From Acinetobacter calcoaceticus ANC 3811 (GTDB lineage Bacteria; Pseudomonadota; Gammaproteobacteria; Pseudomonadales; Moraxellaceae), in NCBI RefSeq assembly GCF_000399665.1, contig NZ_KB976986.1, positions 1,398,240 to 1,462,239 on the forward strand: a stretch of 64,000 bases of DNA, given 5' to 3'. Position 1 is the stretch's first letter, and each line of letters starts with the position of its first letter. The translations under genes were made by a program, and so were the position numbers. The notes beneath the pieces are model-generated. The model was not told the DNA's origin, did no database searches, and saw only the letters and a program-made list of their open reading frames with translations. Positions 21,729 to 30,663 of the stretch are shown in pieces.

Positions 21729-23735
21729 ATGTTTTCAATAAAAAGAAGCAAAACAGTATTGACGGTCATACTACTCGGTTCAATTCTGAGTGGTTGTCAG
21801 GTCGTTAATGTTAAACAGCAAGCTTTGAATGTAACTATTGCAAATGAACGCAATAGTATTCTTACACAAGATAAACTCAGCGAAGCAAGCCTGAATGTTT
21901 TATCAATGTCGGGTCAGGAAGCTAAAGTTTGTACGGACACCCCTGATAACTGTGTCAATCAACTCAAAAAACTTCCTCAAATTTTAGATGAACAGTTTTT
22001 ATCAGCTGCAAGTGAAATGTATCTGGCAAAAGCAATGGCTTTATCAGATTCCTCAGATTGTAAAATTAGTAGGTTTACTAAACATAAGTCCGAAGAAGAA
22101 CAAACCAATATTCAAAGTAAATATGATGATTGTTTAGATCAGCAATTAAATTTACTTGATAAAAGTATTCGTTATAGTTACGCCTATTTATTTTCAACCA
22201 AGCGTCAACCTACCGACCGTATTTTTGATAATAGACAAGTCCAAATTCGGGACTTCTATAATCAGGCAATTGCCAAAATGGTCGGTATTTATGATTTGAG
22301 ATACCCTCAAAAAAATGGTGTTCAACCTAAAATTCAAATTGGTAAAAGTGTTTATTCCATTGATTTTGAATTTCATCGACAATTAACGGGTCAAAAATTA
22401 GAAAAGTTAATTTCTAGTTATAATTTAAATTTTTCAGGGTTAAGAACCATTAACCGTCGTGACGGTTTTGGATCTGAATTTGTCGCTGTTTTTCCGACTT
22501 CAGGAAAAGAAGATATCAATGAATATATTTTAGACCCGCTTAAATACAATTATAAAAATGGTGTGAACCCGAATATTCATCATGCACGTTATTTGGCTGC
22601 AACTATTGTCGCTGAACCAAAACATGCGACCACTGTCGAAGAAATTATTAATAATTCTGAATTCGTAATTCGGGTTTATGACCCTTACCGCACCGATAAT
22701 ATTAATGTCGCTGGTAAGCAATATCCTCTAGCTGCCAACTTCTCTGCACCTTATGGTCTATGGCTGGCCGAAAATAATTTAGGTGTGGCAGCTTATTTAA
22801 GTCTGATTGATCGTGATCAGCACTTGACCATGCCGCATCTTTATATGCTTGAGCCATACAACCCAAACAAAAAAATTATTGTGTTGGTGCATGGGCTAGC
22901 AAGTAGTCCTGAGGCATGGATTGCTTTGACCAATGATGTTATGGGTGACACGGTTTTAAGAGATAACTATCAAGTTTGGCAAGTTTTTTATTCAACTAAT
23001 ATGCCGATTCTGGAAAGCCGTTTCCAAACTTATGCCCTACTTAAGCAAGCTTTTGGTTCTTTGAACCCTAGTGACCCTGCTGCACATGATGCTGTTCTTG
23101 TGGGCCATAGTATGGGAGGTATTATTAGCCGCTTACTGGTCAGCGATGGTGATATTACCAAGCCTGCTTTAGAGTTGATGACGATTCGTCAGCAAAATCG
23201 CTTTAAGAAACATCCAATGGTTACTGAACGATTGCAAATGCATTCAATCAATAATTTTGATCGTGCAATTTTCTTAGCTTCTCCTCATCGAGGGACAGAT
23301 TATGCAGATCGTTGGTTTACGTTAGCCGCACGTAAAATTATTCGTTTACCGGGTGCATTTTTGTCGGCTGTAGCGACCTCACTCACCACTGAAAATTTAG
23401 ATGTTAAAGATTTCTTGAGTAATATTGATAGCGGCCTTATTCAAAATGGTCCAAGTGATTTGAGTCATCAATCTAAATTTATGGAACTTACGGAAAATAT
23501 TAATCCGCACCAAGGATTAGTCTTCCACTCAATTATGGGTAACATTACCAAGAGTAATGACCCAAATGTGATTACCGATGGTATCGTTCCCTATAAGAGC
23601 GCTCACCTAGAAGGTGCAAAATCTGAGAAAGTTCTTCCAGGCGGTCATTCAATCCAGCTCACACCACAAGCTGTATTAGAATTACGTCGTATTTTAAGAG
23701 AGCATTTAGTCGAACACGGTTTATATAAACCGTAA
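21729..23735 (+). CDS. Lipase/esterase-like alpha/beta-hydrolase lipoprotein
   Basis: From ATG 21729, 668 residues (a TTG at 21720 adds three). The signal peptide ends LSGC (Cys23), so it is probably membrane-anchored. Residues 30-380 have no motif I recognise; residues 380-668 are an alpha/beta-hydrolase: VLVHGLASSPEAW oxyanion region, nucleophile Ser461 in GHSMGG, then Asp617 (TDGIVPY) and His640 (GGHS), a plausible catalytic triad. SPHRG after the nucleophile also fits a lipase. The substrate is probably a lipid or acyl ester in the envelope; exact role unknown. It has its own leader after a strong terminator. Confidence 0.85.
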   Translation: MFSIKRSKTVLTVILLGSILSGCQVVNVKQQALNVTIANERNSILTQDKLSEASLNVLSMSGQEAKVCTDTPDNCVNQLKKLPQILDEQFLSAASEMYLAKAMALSDSSDCKISRFTKHKSEEEQTNIQSKYDDCLDQQLNLLDKSIRYSYAYLFSTKRQPTDRIFDNRQVQIRDFYNQAIAKMVGIYDLRYPQKNGVQPKIQIGKSVYSIDFEFHRQLTGQKLEKLISSYNLNFSGLRTINRRDGFGSEFVAVFPTSGKEDINEYILDPLKYNYKNGVNPNIHHARYLAATIVAEPKHATTVEEIINNSEFVIRVYDPYRTDNINVAGKQYPLAANFSAPYGLWLAENNLGVAAYLSLIDRDQHLTMPHLYMLEPYNPNKKIIVLVHGLASSPEAWIALTNDVMGDTVLRDNYQVWQVFYSTNMPILESRFQTYALLKQAFGSLNPSDPAAHDAVLVGHSMGGIISRLLVSDGDITKPALELMTIRQQNRFKKHPMVTERLQMHSINNFDRAIFLASPHRGTDYADRWFTLAARKIIRLPGAFLSAVATSLTTENLDVKDFLSNIDSGLIQNGPSDLSHQSKFMELTENINPHQGLVFHSIMGNITKSNDPNVITDGIVPYKSAHLEGAKSEKVLPGGHSIQLTPQAVLELRRILREHLVEHGLYKP

Positions 23736-23737
23736 AA

Positions 23738-23772
23738 GAAAAAGAGCCAAAGATTGTCCTTTGGCTCTTTTG
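23738..23772. terminator. Bidirectional terminator between lipase-like gene and ahpF
   Basis: AAAGAGCCAAAG (23741-23752) and CTTTGGCTCTTT (23759-23770) form a 12-bp stem with a 6-nt loop, with A and T runs on either side, serving both convergent genes. Confidence 0.9.
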
Positions 23773-23787
23773 TTTTGGAATTAAATT

Positions 23788-25353
23788 TTATTGCCCAGAA
23801 CGGATGATGTAATCAAACGCAGAGAGTGATGCTTTAGCGCCTTCACCTGTGGCAATAATAATTTGTTTATAAGGCACAGTGGTACAGTCACCCGCAGCAA
23901 ATACACCTTTGACATTGGTTTCGTTACGGTCATTCACAATGATCTCGCCACGGTTGGTTAACTCAACTTCACTGTCTTTCAAGAAGTCAGTATTTGGCAG
24001 TAAACCAATCTGTACAAAGATCCCTGCAAGTTCAACCACTTGCTCTTCATCAGTGGCACGGTCTTTATATTTAAGACCAGTCACTTGTGATCCGTCGCCT
24101 AACACTTCTGTACTTAACGCATTCATAATCACAGTTGTGTTTGGCAAGCTATGCAGTTTGTTTTGCAAAACTTGGTCAGCGCGAAGTTTTGTATCGAACT
24201 CAACCAGAGTCACATGCTCAACAATCCCTGCAAGGTCAATTGCAGCTTCAACACCTGAGTTACCACCACCAATCACGGCAACACGCTTGCCTTTGAACAA
24301 TGGGCCATCACAGTGTGGGCAATACGCAACACCACGGGTACGGTATTCTTGTTCACCCGGTACATTCATTTCTCTCCAACGTGCACCTGTTGATAGGATC
24401 ACAGTTTTCGATTCAAGTTTTGCACCGTTTTCAAGTTCAACTTCAACTAGACCATTGATCGTTTGGTTTGCACCCGTGATTTTGCTGACATGTTGTAGGT
24501 TCATGATATCCACATCATATTCACGAACATGTGCTTCCATTTCAGCAGCAAACTTAGGACCTTGAGTCTTTTGCACAGATGTGAAGTTTTCAATGTCCAT
24601 GGTATCCATGACCTGACCACCGAAGCGTTCAGCTACGATACCTGTGTTAATACCTTTACGTGCTGCATAGATTGCTGCTGTTGCACCCGCAGGTCCACCA
24701 CCAATCACCAATACATCAAAAGCATCTTTGGCATTGAGTACTGCTGCATCTTTTTCAGCTGAGTTAGTGTCAAGTTTCGCGACAATTTCTTCAAGGGTCA
24801 TACGACCTTGACCAATGTGTTCGTTGTCTTGGAACACCATTGGAACAGCCATGATTTTGCGTTGTTCAACTTCGTCTTGGAAGAATGAACCATCAATCAT
24901 GGTTGCTGTTGTGTTCGGATTATAAATCGCGATCAGATTAAGCGCCTGTACCACATCCGGACAGTTATGACAGCTTAGCGATACAAATACATCAAAGTTT
25001 GCTTTGAGGTTTAAACCTTTAATCTGGTTGAGCACTTCATCAGAAACTTTTGGTGCATAGCCAGACACCTGTAACAGTGCCAAGATCAAAGATGTAAACT
25101 CATGGCCCATTGGTAAGCCAGCAAAGAACACACGAGGCTGTTCACCTGCTTTAGCCACACCAAAGCTTGGACGACGTGTATTGTTGCCATCAAAACGGGC
25201 AGTCACTTTGTCAGAAAGTTCGGCAATTTCAGTCACTAATTCTTTAATTTGAGCAGCTTTATCTGATTCATCTAAAGCAGCAACTAATTCGATTGGACTT
25301 TCTAAACGTTCTAAGTAAGCTTTTAATTGAGTTTTAATGTTTTGATCTAACAT
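23788..25353 (-). CDS. ahpF: Alkyl hydroperoxide reductase subunit F
   Basis: A 521-residue FAD flavoprotein that passes electrons from NAD(P)H to the peroxiredoxin AhpC. N-terminal double thioredoxin fold with [10 protein letters not shown] (redox CxxC, about 126-135), FAD site [19 protein letters not shown] (about 216-234), active-site CxxC in [15 protein letters not shown] site [17 protein letters not shown] and [16 protein letters not shown]. Length matches E. coli AhpF. No ahpC is adjacent, unlike enterobacteria. Peroxide induction through OxyR is usual in the family, but no OxyR site is clear upstream. Confidence 0.96.
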   Translation of the reverse strand: MLDQNIKTQLKAYLERLESPIELVAALDESDKAAQIKELVTEIAELSDKVTARFDGNNTRRPSFGVAKAGEQPRVFFAGLPMGHEFTSLILALLQVSGYAPKVSDEVLNQIKGLNLKANFDVFVSLSCHNCPDVVQALNLIAIYNPNTTATMIDGSFFQDEVEQRKIMAVPMVFQDNEHIGQGRMTLEEIVAKLDTNSAEKDAAVLNAKDAFDVLVIGGGPAGATAAIYAARKGINTGIVAERFGGQVMDTMDIENFTSVQKTQGPKFAAEMEAHVREYDVDIMNLQHVSKITGANQTINGLVEVELENGAKLESKTVILSTGARWREMNVPGEQEYRTRGVAYCPHCDGPLFKGKRVAVIGGGNSGVEAAIDLAGIVEHVTLVEFDTKLRADQVLQNKLHSLPNTTVIMNALSTEVLGDGSQVTGLKYKDRATDEEQVVELAGIFVQIGLLPNTDFLKDSEVELTNRGEIIVNDRNETNVKGVFAAGDCTTVPYKQIIIATGEGAKASLSAFDYIIRSGQ

Positions 25354-25480
25354 CTGTTTTTACTCCAATGCATCCAAATTCTTTCAATAGATGCATAGTA
25401 CGTTAAAACATAAAATAGGTGAAACAGTATGTTTTTATATATTTAATCGGTTTTTTAGATCTAATTATTATTTACTTCAT

Positions 25481-25522
25481 CAAAAAAAAAAGCCAACCTA
25501 AACTCATCCAGCGCAGGTCGGC
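25481..25522 (-). terminator. Terminator of the chromate transporter operon
   Basis: On the minus strand GCCGACCT (25522-25515) pairs with AGGTTGGC (25499-25492), including one G-U pair, around a 15-nt loop and is followed by a run of T residues (25490-25482). It ends the chromate transporter pair. Confidence 0.8.
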
Positions 25523-25534
25523 AAACTGGTTAAA

Positions 25535-26056
25535 CTAGAGTAAGACCACACCAAATACCGCCCCAGCAATCAAGACATGCAAGGGATGAACCTTTTTAAT
25601 TAAAGATAATAAAGTTGCAATGACTACCATAATGACAAGTAAAGTATTTATTGCCGCTGCCTCAGAAATTATCCACGCACTGGCAAGCACAGTTCCCACA
25701 GTGACAGGTTGTAAAGCAAGCTGTAAAACACGGCGCCATTTCTTATCTTTAAATTTTGACCAGCCTCTCATTACAAACACAGTAATAATTGATGAAGGTA
25801 AAAATTTAGCAGTAGACGTTACCAGTAGACCTGACAACCCTGCTACATGCCATCCTACCAACGGTACAATCATCATGTTTGGACCGGGAGCTGCTTGAGC
25901 CATGGCAAACAATGCACTAAATTCTTGTGCCGTCATCCAATGATGAATATCAACGACTTGGCGTTGCATTTCAGGCAAAATTGTATTTCCGCCACCAAAT
26001 GCAATAAGAGACAATTGAGTAAAAATGATGGCTAAAGTAAGTAGAACTGCACCCAT
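25535..26056 (-). CDS. Chromate transporter family protein, second half (CHR domain)
   Basis: A 173-residue membrane protein (from ATG 26056) with a CHR domain: FGGGNTILPEMQRQVV, MAQAAPGPNMMIVPLVGW. It starts at TAATG, sharing one base with the stop of the upstream CHR gene, with GGAGA eight bases before. The family includes chromate exporters; two short single-CHR proteins encoded together act as a heterodimer equivalent of full-length ChrA. Whether chromate is the true substrate is not shown by sequence. A start five codons earlier (26071) is possible but lies within the upstream gene. Confidence 0.87.
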   Translation of the reverse strand: MGAVLLTLAIIFTQLSLIAFGGGNTILPEMQRQVVDIHHWMTAQEFSALFAMAQAAPGPNMMIVPLVGWHVAGLSGLLVTSTAKFLPSSIITVFVMRGWSKFKDKKWRRVLQLALQPVTVGTVLASAWIISEAAAINTLLVIMVVIATLLSLIKKVHPLHVLIAGAVFGVVLL

Positions 26057-26616
26057 TACACACGTCTCCAAATAATAGTTGAATAAAGTGCCAACAAAAT
26101 CAGCATGGTCAAAAGCAAGGAGATTTTTAGAAAAGCAATGCTAACAATTGCTGCCACAACAACACACATCGCTATTGGATTACGTAATAATGGTTTCAAC
26201 ATTTTTAAGCCCGTTGCAACCAGGAGCCCAGCTGCTGCTGCTCCTAACCCTTCAAAAAGATGCTTAACCATAAGGTTGTCTTGGAACTGCTCGTAGACAT
26301 AATGTAAAAGTACAACAATTATCGTAGGCGCAAGGATCAAGCCAATCAGTGAACTCACCGCTCCACGGACACCGCGAAACTCCATGCCAATCGCAACAGA
26401 TAAATTAATGATATTGCCGCCCGGTAAAAATTGACACAGACCTAGTAACTCAGTGAATTTTTCAGGACTTAACCACTGTCGTTGCTCTACAACGACTTTA
26501 CGCGCTAAAGGCAATACGCCACCAAATCCGATTAAACCTAATGTTAAAAAACCTAAAAACAGTTCTGTGCAGGTCGGTACGGTCTCCTTCTGCACGGCAA
26601 TCTCAACATGGTTCAT
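26056..26616 (-). CDS. Chromate transporter family protein, first half (CHR domain)
   Basis: A 186-residue membrane protein with the N-terminal CHR signature LFLGFLTLGLIGFGGVLPLARK (near residues 18-39) and LCQFLPGGNIINLSVAIG, plus several hydrophobic spans. It is translationally coupled to the second CHR gene, so the two probably form one transporter. A LysR regulator is transcribed divergently from 26718, leaving a 101-base shared control region. Confidence 0.87.
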   Translation of the reverse strand: MNHVEIAVQKETVPTCTELFLGFLTLGLIGFGGVLPLARKVVVEQRQWLSPEKFTELLGLCQFLPGGNIINLSVAIGMEFRGVRGAVSSLIGLILAPTIIVVLLHYVYEQFQDNLMVKHLFEGLGAAAAGLLVATGLKMLKPLLRNPIAMCVVVAAIVSIAFLKISLLLTMLILLALYSTIIWRRV

Positions 26617-26717
26617 TTTCGTTACTTTTCACTTTATCTGACTCAAATAGAATGCTACTTTTATGACATATCTACAAATGCTTTTATTTTCGCTAACCAT
26701 ACTCTAAAGGTATTTCT

Positions 26718-27620
26718 ATGCTCGATTTGCACAAGCTCCACGCCTTTGTAGTGGTCGTCGAAGAAAGAAATATTACTCACGCGGCAAACCGATTATTTAT
26801 TCAACAGCCGCCTTTAACACGTTTACTAAAAAAACTGGAAGAAGAACTCGGTACACAGTTACTTATTCGCCAGCCACGTGGCATTGAACCGACAGAAGCA
26901 GGTTTAGCATTATTTAAAGAAGCACAAATTTTATTAGAACATGCCAAACATATTCCAAAATTAGTTCAAGATGTTAGCCAAGGTAAAACAGGTCAACTTA
27001 ATATTGGTTTTACAAGTTCCGCGGGCTTACACCCACTTATTTCATTAGTATTACGTTCATATCGGGAAATATATCCAAAGGTACAAACCAAGCTTGAAGA
27101 AGCTGGCAGCCAAAAACAATTAGATCGATTAATTTCGGAAAAGCTTGATATCGCTTTTTTAAGAGCACCGATTAGTCGCGATATTGGATTAAAACATATT
27201 CACATATTAGATGAACCAATGGTGGTGGCCTTGCCTATAGGGCATCCACTTACACATAAAGAAAAAGTTAGTTCAAGTGACTTATCAAATGAAAATTTTG
27301 TTTTATATCGTCGTTCTTCAGGACAAGGTTTATACGACAATATTTTATATAGTTGCTATCAAGCAGGCTTTAGTCCACGCATTATTCAGGAAGCACCTCG
27401 TCCTACCGCAACATTAAATTTAGTGGCGGCTGGAATTGGTATAACCATTGTGCCAGCCTCAATGCATAACTTTTGGGAACATGAAATTGTATATCGCGAG
27501 TTTGATGACTCCATAAAACTGAATGCTCCTATTTACTTGATTACACGAGAAAATGAAAATTCAGCTAAAGTTTCAAACTTCATTGAGCTCATGCAAAAAC
27601 TATTACCTACGATGACTTGA
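26718..27620 (+). CDS. LysR-family transcriptional regulator
   Basis: A 300-residue regulator with an N-terminal winged helix (ITHAANRLFIQQPPLTRLLKKLEEELG, about 18-44) and a C-terminal two-lobed ligand-binding domain (about 90-295). It is divergent from the chromate-transporter pair, the usual arrangement for a LysR protein and its target. No clear T-N11-A palindrome could be picked out in the 101-base intergenic region. The ligand is unknown. Followed by a small terminator. Confidence 0.9.
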   Translation: MLDLHKLHAFVVVVEERNITHAANRLFIQQPPLTRLLKKLEEELGTQLLIRQPRGIEPTEAGLALFKEAQILLEHAKHIPKLVQDVSQGKTGQLNIGFTSSAGLHPLISLVLRSYREIYPKVQTKLEEAGSQKQLDRLISEKLDIAFLRAPISRDIGLKHIHILDEPMVVALPIGHPLTHKEKVSSSDLSNENFVLYRRSSGQGLYDNILYSCYQAGFSPRIIQEAPRPTATLNLVAAGIGITIVPASMHNFWEHEIVYREFDDSIKLNAPIYLITRENENSAKVSNFIELMQKLLPTMT

Positions 27621-27640
27621 GTTTAAAAGCTGGATAATAA

Positions 27641-27664
27641 AAAGTGCCCGTCTAAAGGCACTTT
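27641..27664. terminator. Terminator after LysR gene
   Basis: AAAGTGCC (27641-27648) and GGCACTTT (27657-27664) form an 8-bp stem with an 8-nt loop, followed by AATAAAA. Reasonable intrinsic terminator. Confidence 0.7.
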
Positions 27665-27742
27665 AATAAAACCCTAAACAAATAAATTTTGTTATATTTC
27701 TTAAGCGTAATACTTTTTCTTTAACCAATGCGAAACTGGAAC

Positions 27743-28171
27743 ATGACTGAATTAGTGAAGATCTATCATAACCCTGCTTGTGGCACCTCACGCAATACCT
27801 TGGCACTCATTCGTCATACTGGGTTTGAACCTATCGTTATTGAATATTTACAAACACCTCCAAGTAAAGATGAGCTGATCCAACTTATTAAGGATTCAAA
27901 CCTAACTGTACGAGAAGCGATTCGTAAAAATGTTGATCCATATAAAGATTTAGAGTTGGAACAAGCCCATTGGACTGATGAACAGTTAATTGATTTTATG
28001 GTTCAATACCCAATTTTAATTAATCGCCCATTTGTGGTTACACAAAAAGGCACACGACTTTGCCGCCCTTCTGAAATTGTTTTAGACATTTTAGATTCAC
28101 AAAACTTAGGCTATTTTGCAAAAGAAGATGGTGAAGTAATCATTGATGATCAAGGCCGTCGTATAAAGTAA
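27743..28171 (+). CDS. arsC: Arsenate reductase (glutaredoxin-dependent)
   Basis: A 142-residue protein aligned along its length with plasmid ArsC: IYHNPACGTSRNTL with catalytic Cys (about residue 12), the anion-binding arginines in INRPFVVTQKGTRLCRPSE, and DFMVQYPILINRP. It reduces arsenate to arsenite using glutathione and glutaredoxin. ATG 27743 matches the family start; 27728 would add five residues. No arsB, acr3 or arsR lies nearby, so it is a stand-alone chromosomal gene; it might serve general redox or arsenate tolerance. Confidence 0.92.
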   Translation: MTELVKIYHNPACGTSRNTLALIRHTGFEPIVIEYLQTPPSKDELIQLIKDSNLTVREAIRKNVDPYKDLELEQAHWTDEQLIDFMVQYPILINRPFVVTQKGTRLCRPSEIVLDILDSQNLGYFAKEDGEVIIDDQGRRIK

Positions 28172-28191
28172 TTGAAGATACTTATTAATAT

Positions 28192-28228
28192 AAAAAGCTA
28201 AATGGCATGGAACCATTTAGCTTTTTTT
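28192..28228. terminator. Bidirectional terminator after arsC
   Basis: A5-GCTAAATGG (28192-28205) pairs with CCATTTAGC-T5 (28213-28226) around a 7-nt loop with a long T run. Also serves the minus-strand XapX gene ending at 28242. Confidence 0.9.
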
Positions 28229-28241
28229 TGAATGAAACGGA

Positions 28242-28403
28242 TTAAAAATAGGATTTGATAAAAGGAAGGAGTTGCTCTCCTATTACCATGCCTAATAATC
28301 CGACTAATGCAACAAGAGGTGGAGCTGGTGACTTAACATTTAAAACATAATATAAGACACCAACGAGCAACCCTACAGCCAAAGATAACAAGTACATTTT
28401 CAT
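28242..28403 (-). CDS. XapX-domain small membrane protein
   Basis: A 53-residue protein from ATG 28403, which has AAGG eight bases upstream; the longer frame from 28430 lacks a site. Sequence MKMYLLSLAVGLLVGVLYY then NVKSPAPPLVALVGLLGMV matches the XapX domain, two short hydrophobic spans joined by a proline-rich turn. Function is unknown; XapX genes often lie beside amidohydrolase or hydrolase genes, as here (upstream YtcJ-like gene on the same strand, 57 bases away). Confidence 0.85.
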   Translation of the reverse strand: MKMYLLSLAVGLLVGVLYYVLNVKSPAPPLVALVGLLGMVIGEQLLPFIKSYF

Positions 28404-28460
28404 CGTACATACCTTAGGGAAGCAAGCCATTTAACCAGACAGGTTCCCATACTGTTTTAT

Positions 28461-30335
28461 TTAAAATGCAAAACAAGAACACCCGAGTGCACCCCAGAAA
28501 GATTTTTTATCTTTGTCATTTACAGGAACATCAAGCATCCATGAGTGGCTATGTCCATGCATGCCACAACTGCTAGCACATTCACACAATGCACTTTGTG
28601 ACTGTAATGATTGATTCGAAGGTGCATTACGATTTTCAGATAAACGCCACTGACCACCAAAGCGTTTTACTGGCGACCATGTTGGAGATGCGGGTGGTAA
28701 CGGTGGATCGTCTTGCTTAAACTCTGCACCTGCATATACCACTTTTCCGCCTAAAACAGTGAGTACAGACTCAATCCATTGGATATTTTCTGCTTCAACT
28801 TTGAAGTAGTCATCAGACAATACGACCAGATCGGCAAGTTCCCCTGCTGTTAATGAACCTTTGACATCTTGTTCACCTGAGAACCAAGCCGAACCTTTAG
28901 TCCAGAGTTTGAGTGCTGTTTGCCGATCTAACAGATTTTTTTCATCATAGAGTGGCAAACCACCAACTGTTTTACCAGTACTTAGCCAATACAAACACAC
29001 CCAAGGGTTATAAGAAGCAACACGAGTCGCATCTGTCCCCGCGCCCACAGGAACACCAAGTTCTAACATTTTCTTAACTGGTGGCGTTGCCTGAGCAGCC
29101 TCGGCACCATAGCGTTTTACAAAAATCTCACCTTGATATGCCATACGGTGTTGAATGGCGATCCCACCACCCAACGCACCAATACGTTCGATATTACGCT
29201 CAGATACAGTTTCGGCATGGTCAATAATAAATCGAGTTGCAAATGGCTGTTTTGAATTGACGCGCTCAAACACATTGAGCAAGCAATTAATACTTTCATC
29301 ATAGGTTGCATGAATACGGAATGGCCATTTCTTTTCAGCCAAGTGCTCTACAATGGCTTCGAGTTCACCTTCCATTTTTTCTGGTAAATCCGGACGTGGC
29401 TCATAGAAATCTTCGAAGTCACCCGCTGACCAAGTTAGGTTCTCACCTGCCCCATTCATTCTAAATAGCTCATCACCATCGCCCGGAAATGTCATTTCTG
29501 TCCAACGGCGATAATCATCAAGCTCTTGACCTGCTTTTTGAGCAAATAGGTTGTAAGCAATTCGAACCGTCATTTGATTTTGATCGTGTAATTGCTTAAT
29601 CACATCATAATCTTCAGGATAGTTTTGCCCGCCGCCGCCTGCATCAATTGCTGAAGTAATGCCTAATCGGTTCAACTCACGCATGAAGTGACGAGTTGAA
29701 TTGACTTGGTCTTCAACTGGCAATTTCGGAGCTTTACCTAAGGTCGAATATAAAATCATAGCGGATGGAGTAGCGAGCAATAGACCTGTTGGCTCACCCT
29801 TTTCATCTCGTACAATCTTGCCACCCGGTGGATCCGCTGTGTCTTTGTTAAAGCCTAATACATCAAGCGCAGCTCGGTTCAACAAGGCACTGGCATATAA
29901 ATGTAAAACGAATACTGGAGTATCTGGTGCAGCTTTATTAATTTCGTCTAAAGTCGGTAAACGCTTTTCAGCAAACTGGAACTCAGTCCAACCACCTACT
30001 ACACGGACCCATTGTGGAGCTGGCGTATTATCTGCTTGCTCTTTAAGTAAGCGTAGTGCATCTGCAACGGATGGCACACCTTCCCAGCGCAGTTCCATAT
30101 TGTAATTTAGCCCACCACGAATAATATGCAGATGACTGTCATTTAGACCCGGTATAACGCGACGGCCATTTAAGTCTATGACTTTGCTTGTTGGTATTGC
30201 GAGTTTCATAACCTCATCATTTGTACCCGTAAGTACGACTTTAGCGTCTGCAATCGCAATTGCTTGTACTTCTGGACTTTTGGGGTCTAATGTTGTGATT
30301 TTACCGTTTATGAGTATGAGGTTTATTTCGGTCAT
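28461..30335 (-). CDS. YtcJ-like amidohydrolase with Cys/His-rich tail
   Basis: A 624-residue metal-dependent amidohydrolase. ATG 30335 has GGAG six bases upstream. Motifs: LINGKITTLDPKSPEVQAIA, RVIPGLNDSHLHIIRGG with the HxH metal ligands (about residues 67-73), IHATYDE, FIIDHAE, and PVGAGTDATRVASYNPW with the catalytic Asp. The family hydrolyses N-acyl or cyclic amide substrates; the substrate here is unknown. The C-terminal ~55 residues are odd: five Cys and three closely spaced His (CEC, SSCGMHGHSH, GCSC). An isochorismatase-type hydrolase follows upstream on the same strand, beyond a repeat. Confidence 0.88.
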   Translation of the reverse strand: MTEINLILINGKITTLDPKSPEVQAIAIADAKVVLTGTNDEVMKLAIPTSKVIDLNGRRVIPGLNDSHLHIIRGGLNYNMELRWEGVPSVADALRLLKEQADNTPAPQWVRVVGGWTEFQFAEKRLPTLDEINKAAPDTPVFVLHLYASALLNRAALDVLGFNKDTADPPGGKIVRDEKGEPTGLLLATPSAMILYSTLGKAPKLPVEDQVNSTRHFMRELNRLGITSAIDAGGGGQNYPEDYDVIKQLHDQNQMTVRIAYNLFAQKAGQELDDYRRWTEMTFPGDGDELFRMNGAGENLTWSAGDFEDFYEPRPDLPEKMEGELEAIVEHLAEKKWPFRIHATYDESINCLLNVFERVNSKQPFATRFIIDHAETVSERNIERIGALGGGIAIQHRMAYQGEIFVKRYGAEAAQATPPVKKMLELGVPVGAGTDATRVASYNPWVCLYWLSTGKTVGGLPLYDEKNLLDRQTALKLWTKGSAWFSGEQDVKGSLTAGELADLVVLSDDYFKVEAENIQWIESVLTVLGGKVVYAGAEFKQDDPPLPPASPTWSPVKRFGGQWRLSENRNAPSNQSLQSQSALCECASSCGMHGHSHSWMLDVPVNDKDKKSFWGALGCSCFAF

Positions 30336-30394
30336 TCTGAACTCCATTCTTGTGAATTATCGTTCTAAAAAATAAAGGTATAGCAACATATATA

Positions 30395-30600
30395 TTTCAT
30401 TATTCTTTTTGATTTTACACGACGGAGTCTGACCGTTTTACATCCAATAAGAGGAGTTAATTCTGTTACTTTTCTTTCGGGAAAAGTAACCAAACCTGAG
30501 CTGCCATTAAGGCAGCGCAAGATCTGCAAAACTCGTTCAATTACAATCTTTTCAGATTTTGTCCTGCCTCGAACAGTTGCAGATGGCTTTTCCACTTATC
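30395..30600. repeat. Probable dispersed intergenic repeat with nested hairpins
   Basis: This ~200-base segment fills the gap between two hydrolase genes. It holds GTTACTTTTC/GAAAAGTAAC (30465-30474, 30481-30490; perfect 10-bp stem, TTTCGG loop), GCTGCC/GGCAGC (30500-30505, 30511-30516; 5-nt loop) and ATCTGCAA/TTGCAGAT (30522-30529, 30577-30584). A 76-residue minus-strand frame runs across it but looks like chance translation. From memory, similar segments occur many times in Acinetobacter genomes; copy number cannot be tested here. Boundaries are approximate. Confidence 0.6.
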
Positions 30601-30663
30601 CAATATAGTCAAAAATCGAATAAATCAACTTAAATATAGAAATACCCTTAACTCAACTATTGC

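Noticed and set aside
23879..24565. Long plus-strand frame of 228 codons opposite ahpF
   Set aside because: It is the complementary shadow of a well-conserved ahpF; Ser/Pro/Thr-rich translation without domain features.
25380..25440. OxyR-like ATAG spacing upstream of ahpF
   Set aside because: ATAG elements are present but their spacing is off the 7-base rule by two or more bases, so the match is not convincing.
27743..28171. Possible arsenic-resistance island around arsC
   Set aside because: No arsR, arsB, acr3 or arsH gene is nearby and no mobile-element signature was seen; arsC is a single core-type gene.
30365..30595. Minus-strand frame of 76 codons across the probable repeat
   Set aside because: No ribosome binding site, composition unlike neighbouring proteins, and the stretch is dominated by inverted repeats, so it is better explained as a non-coding repeat.
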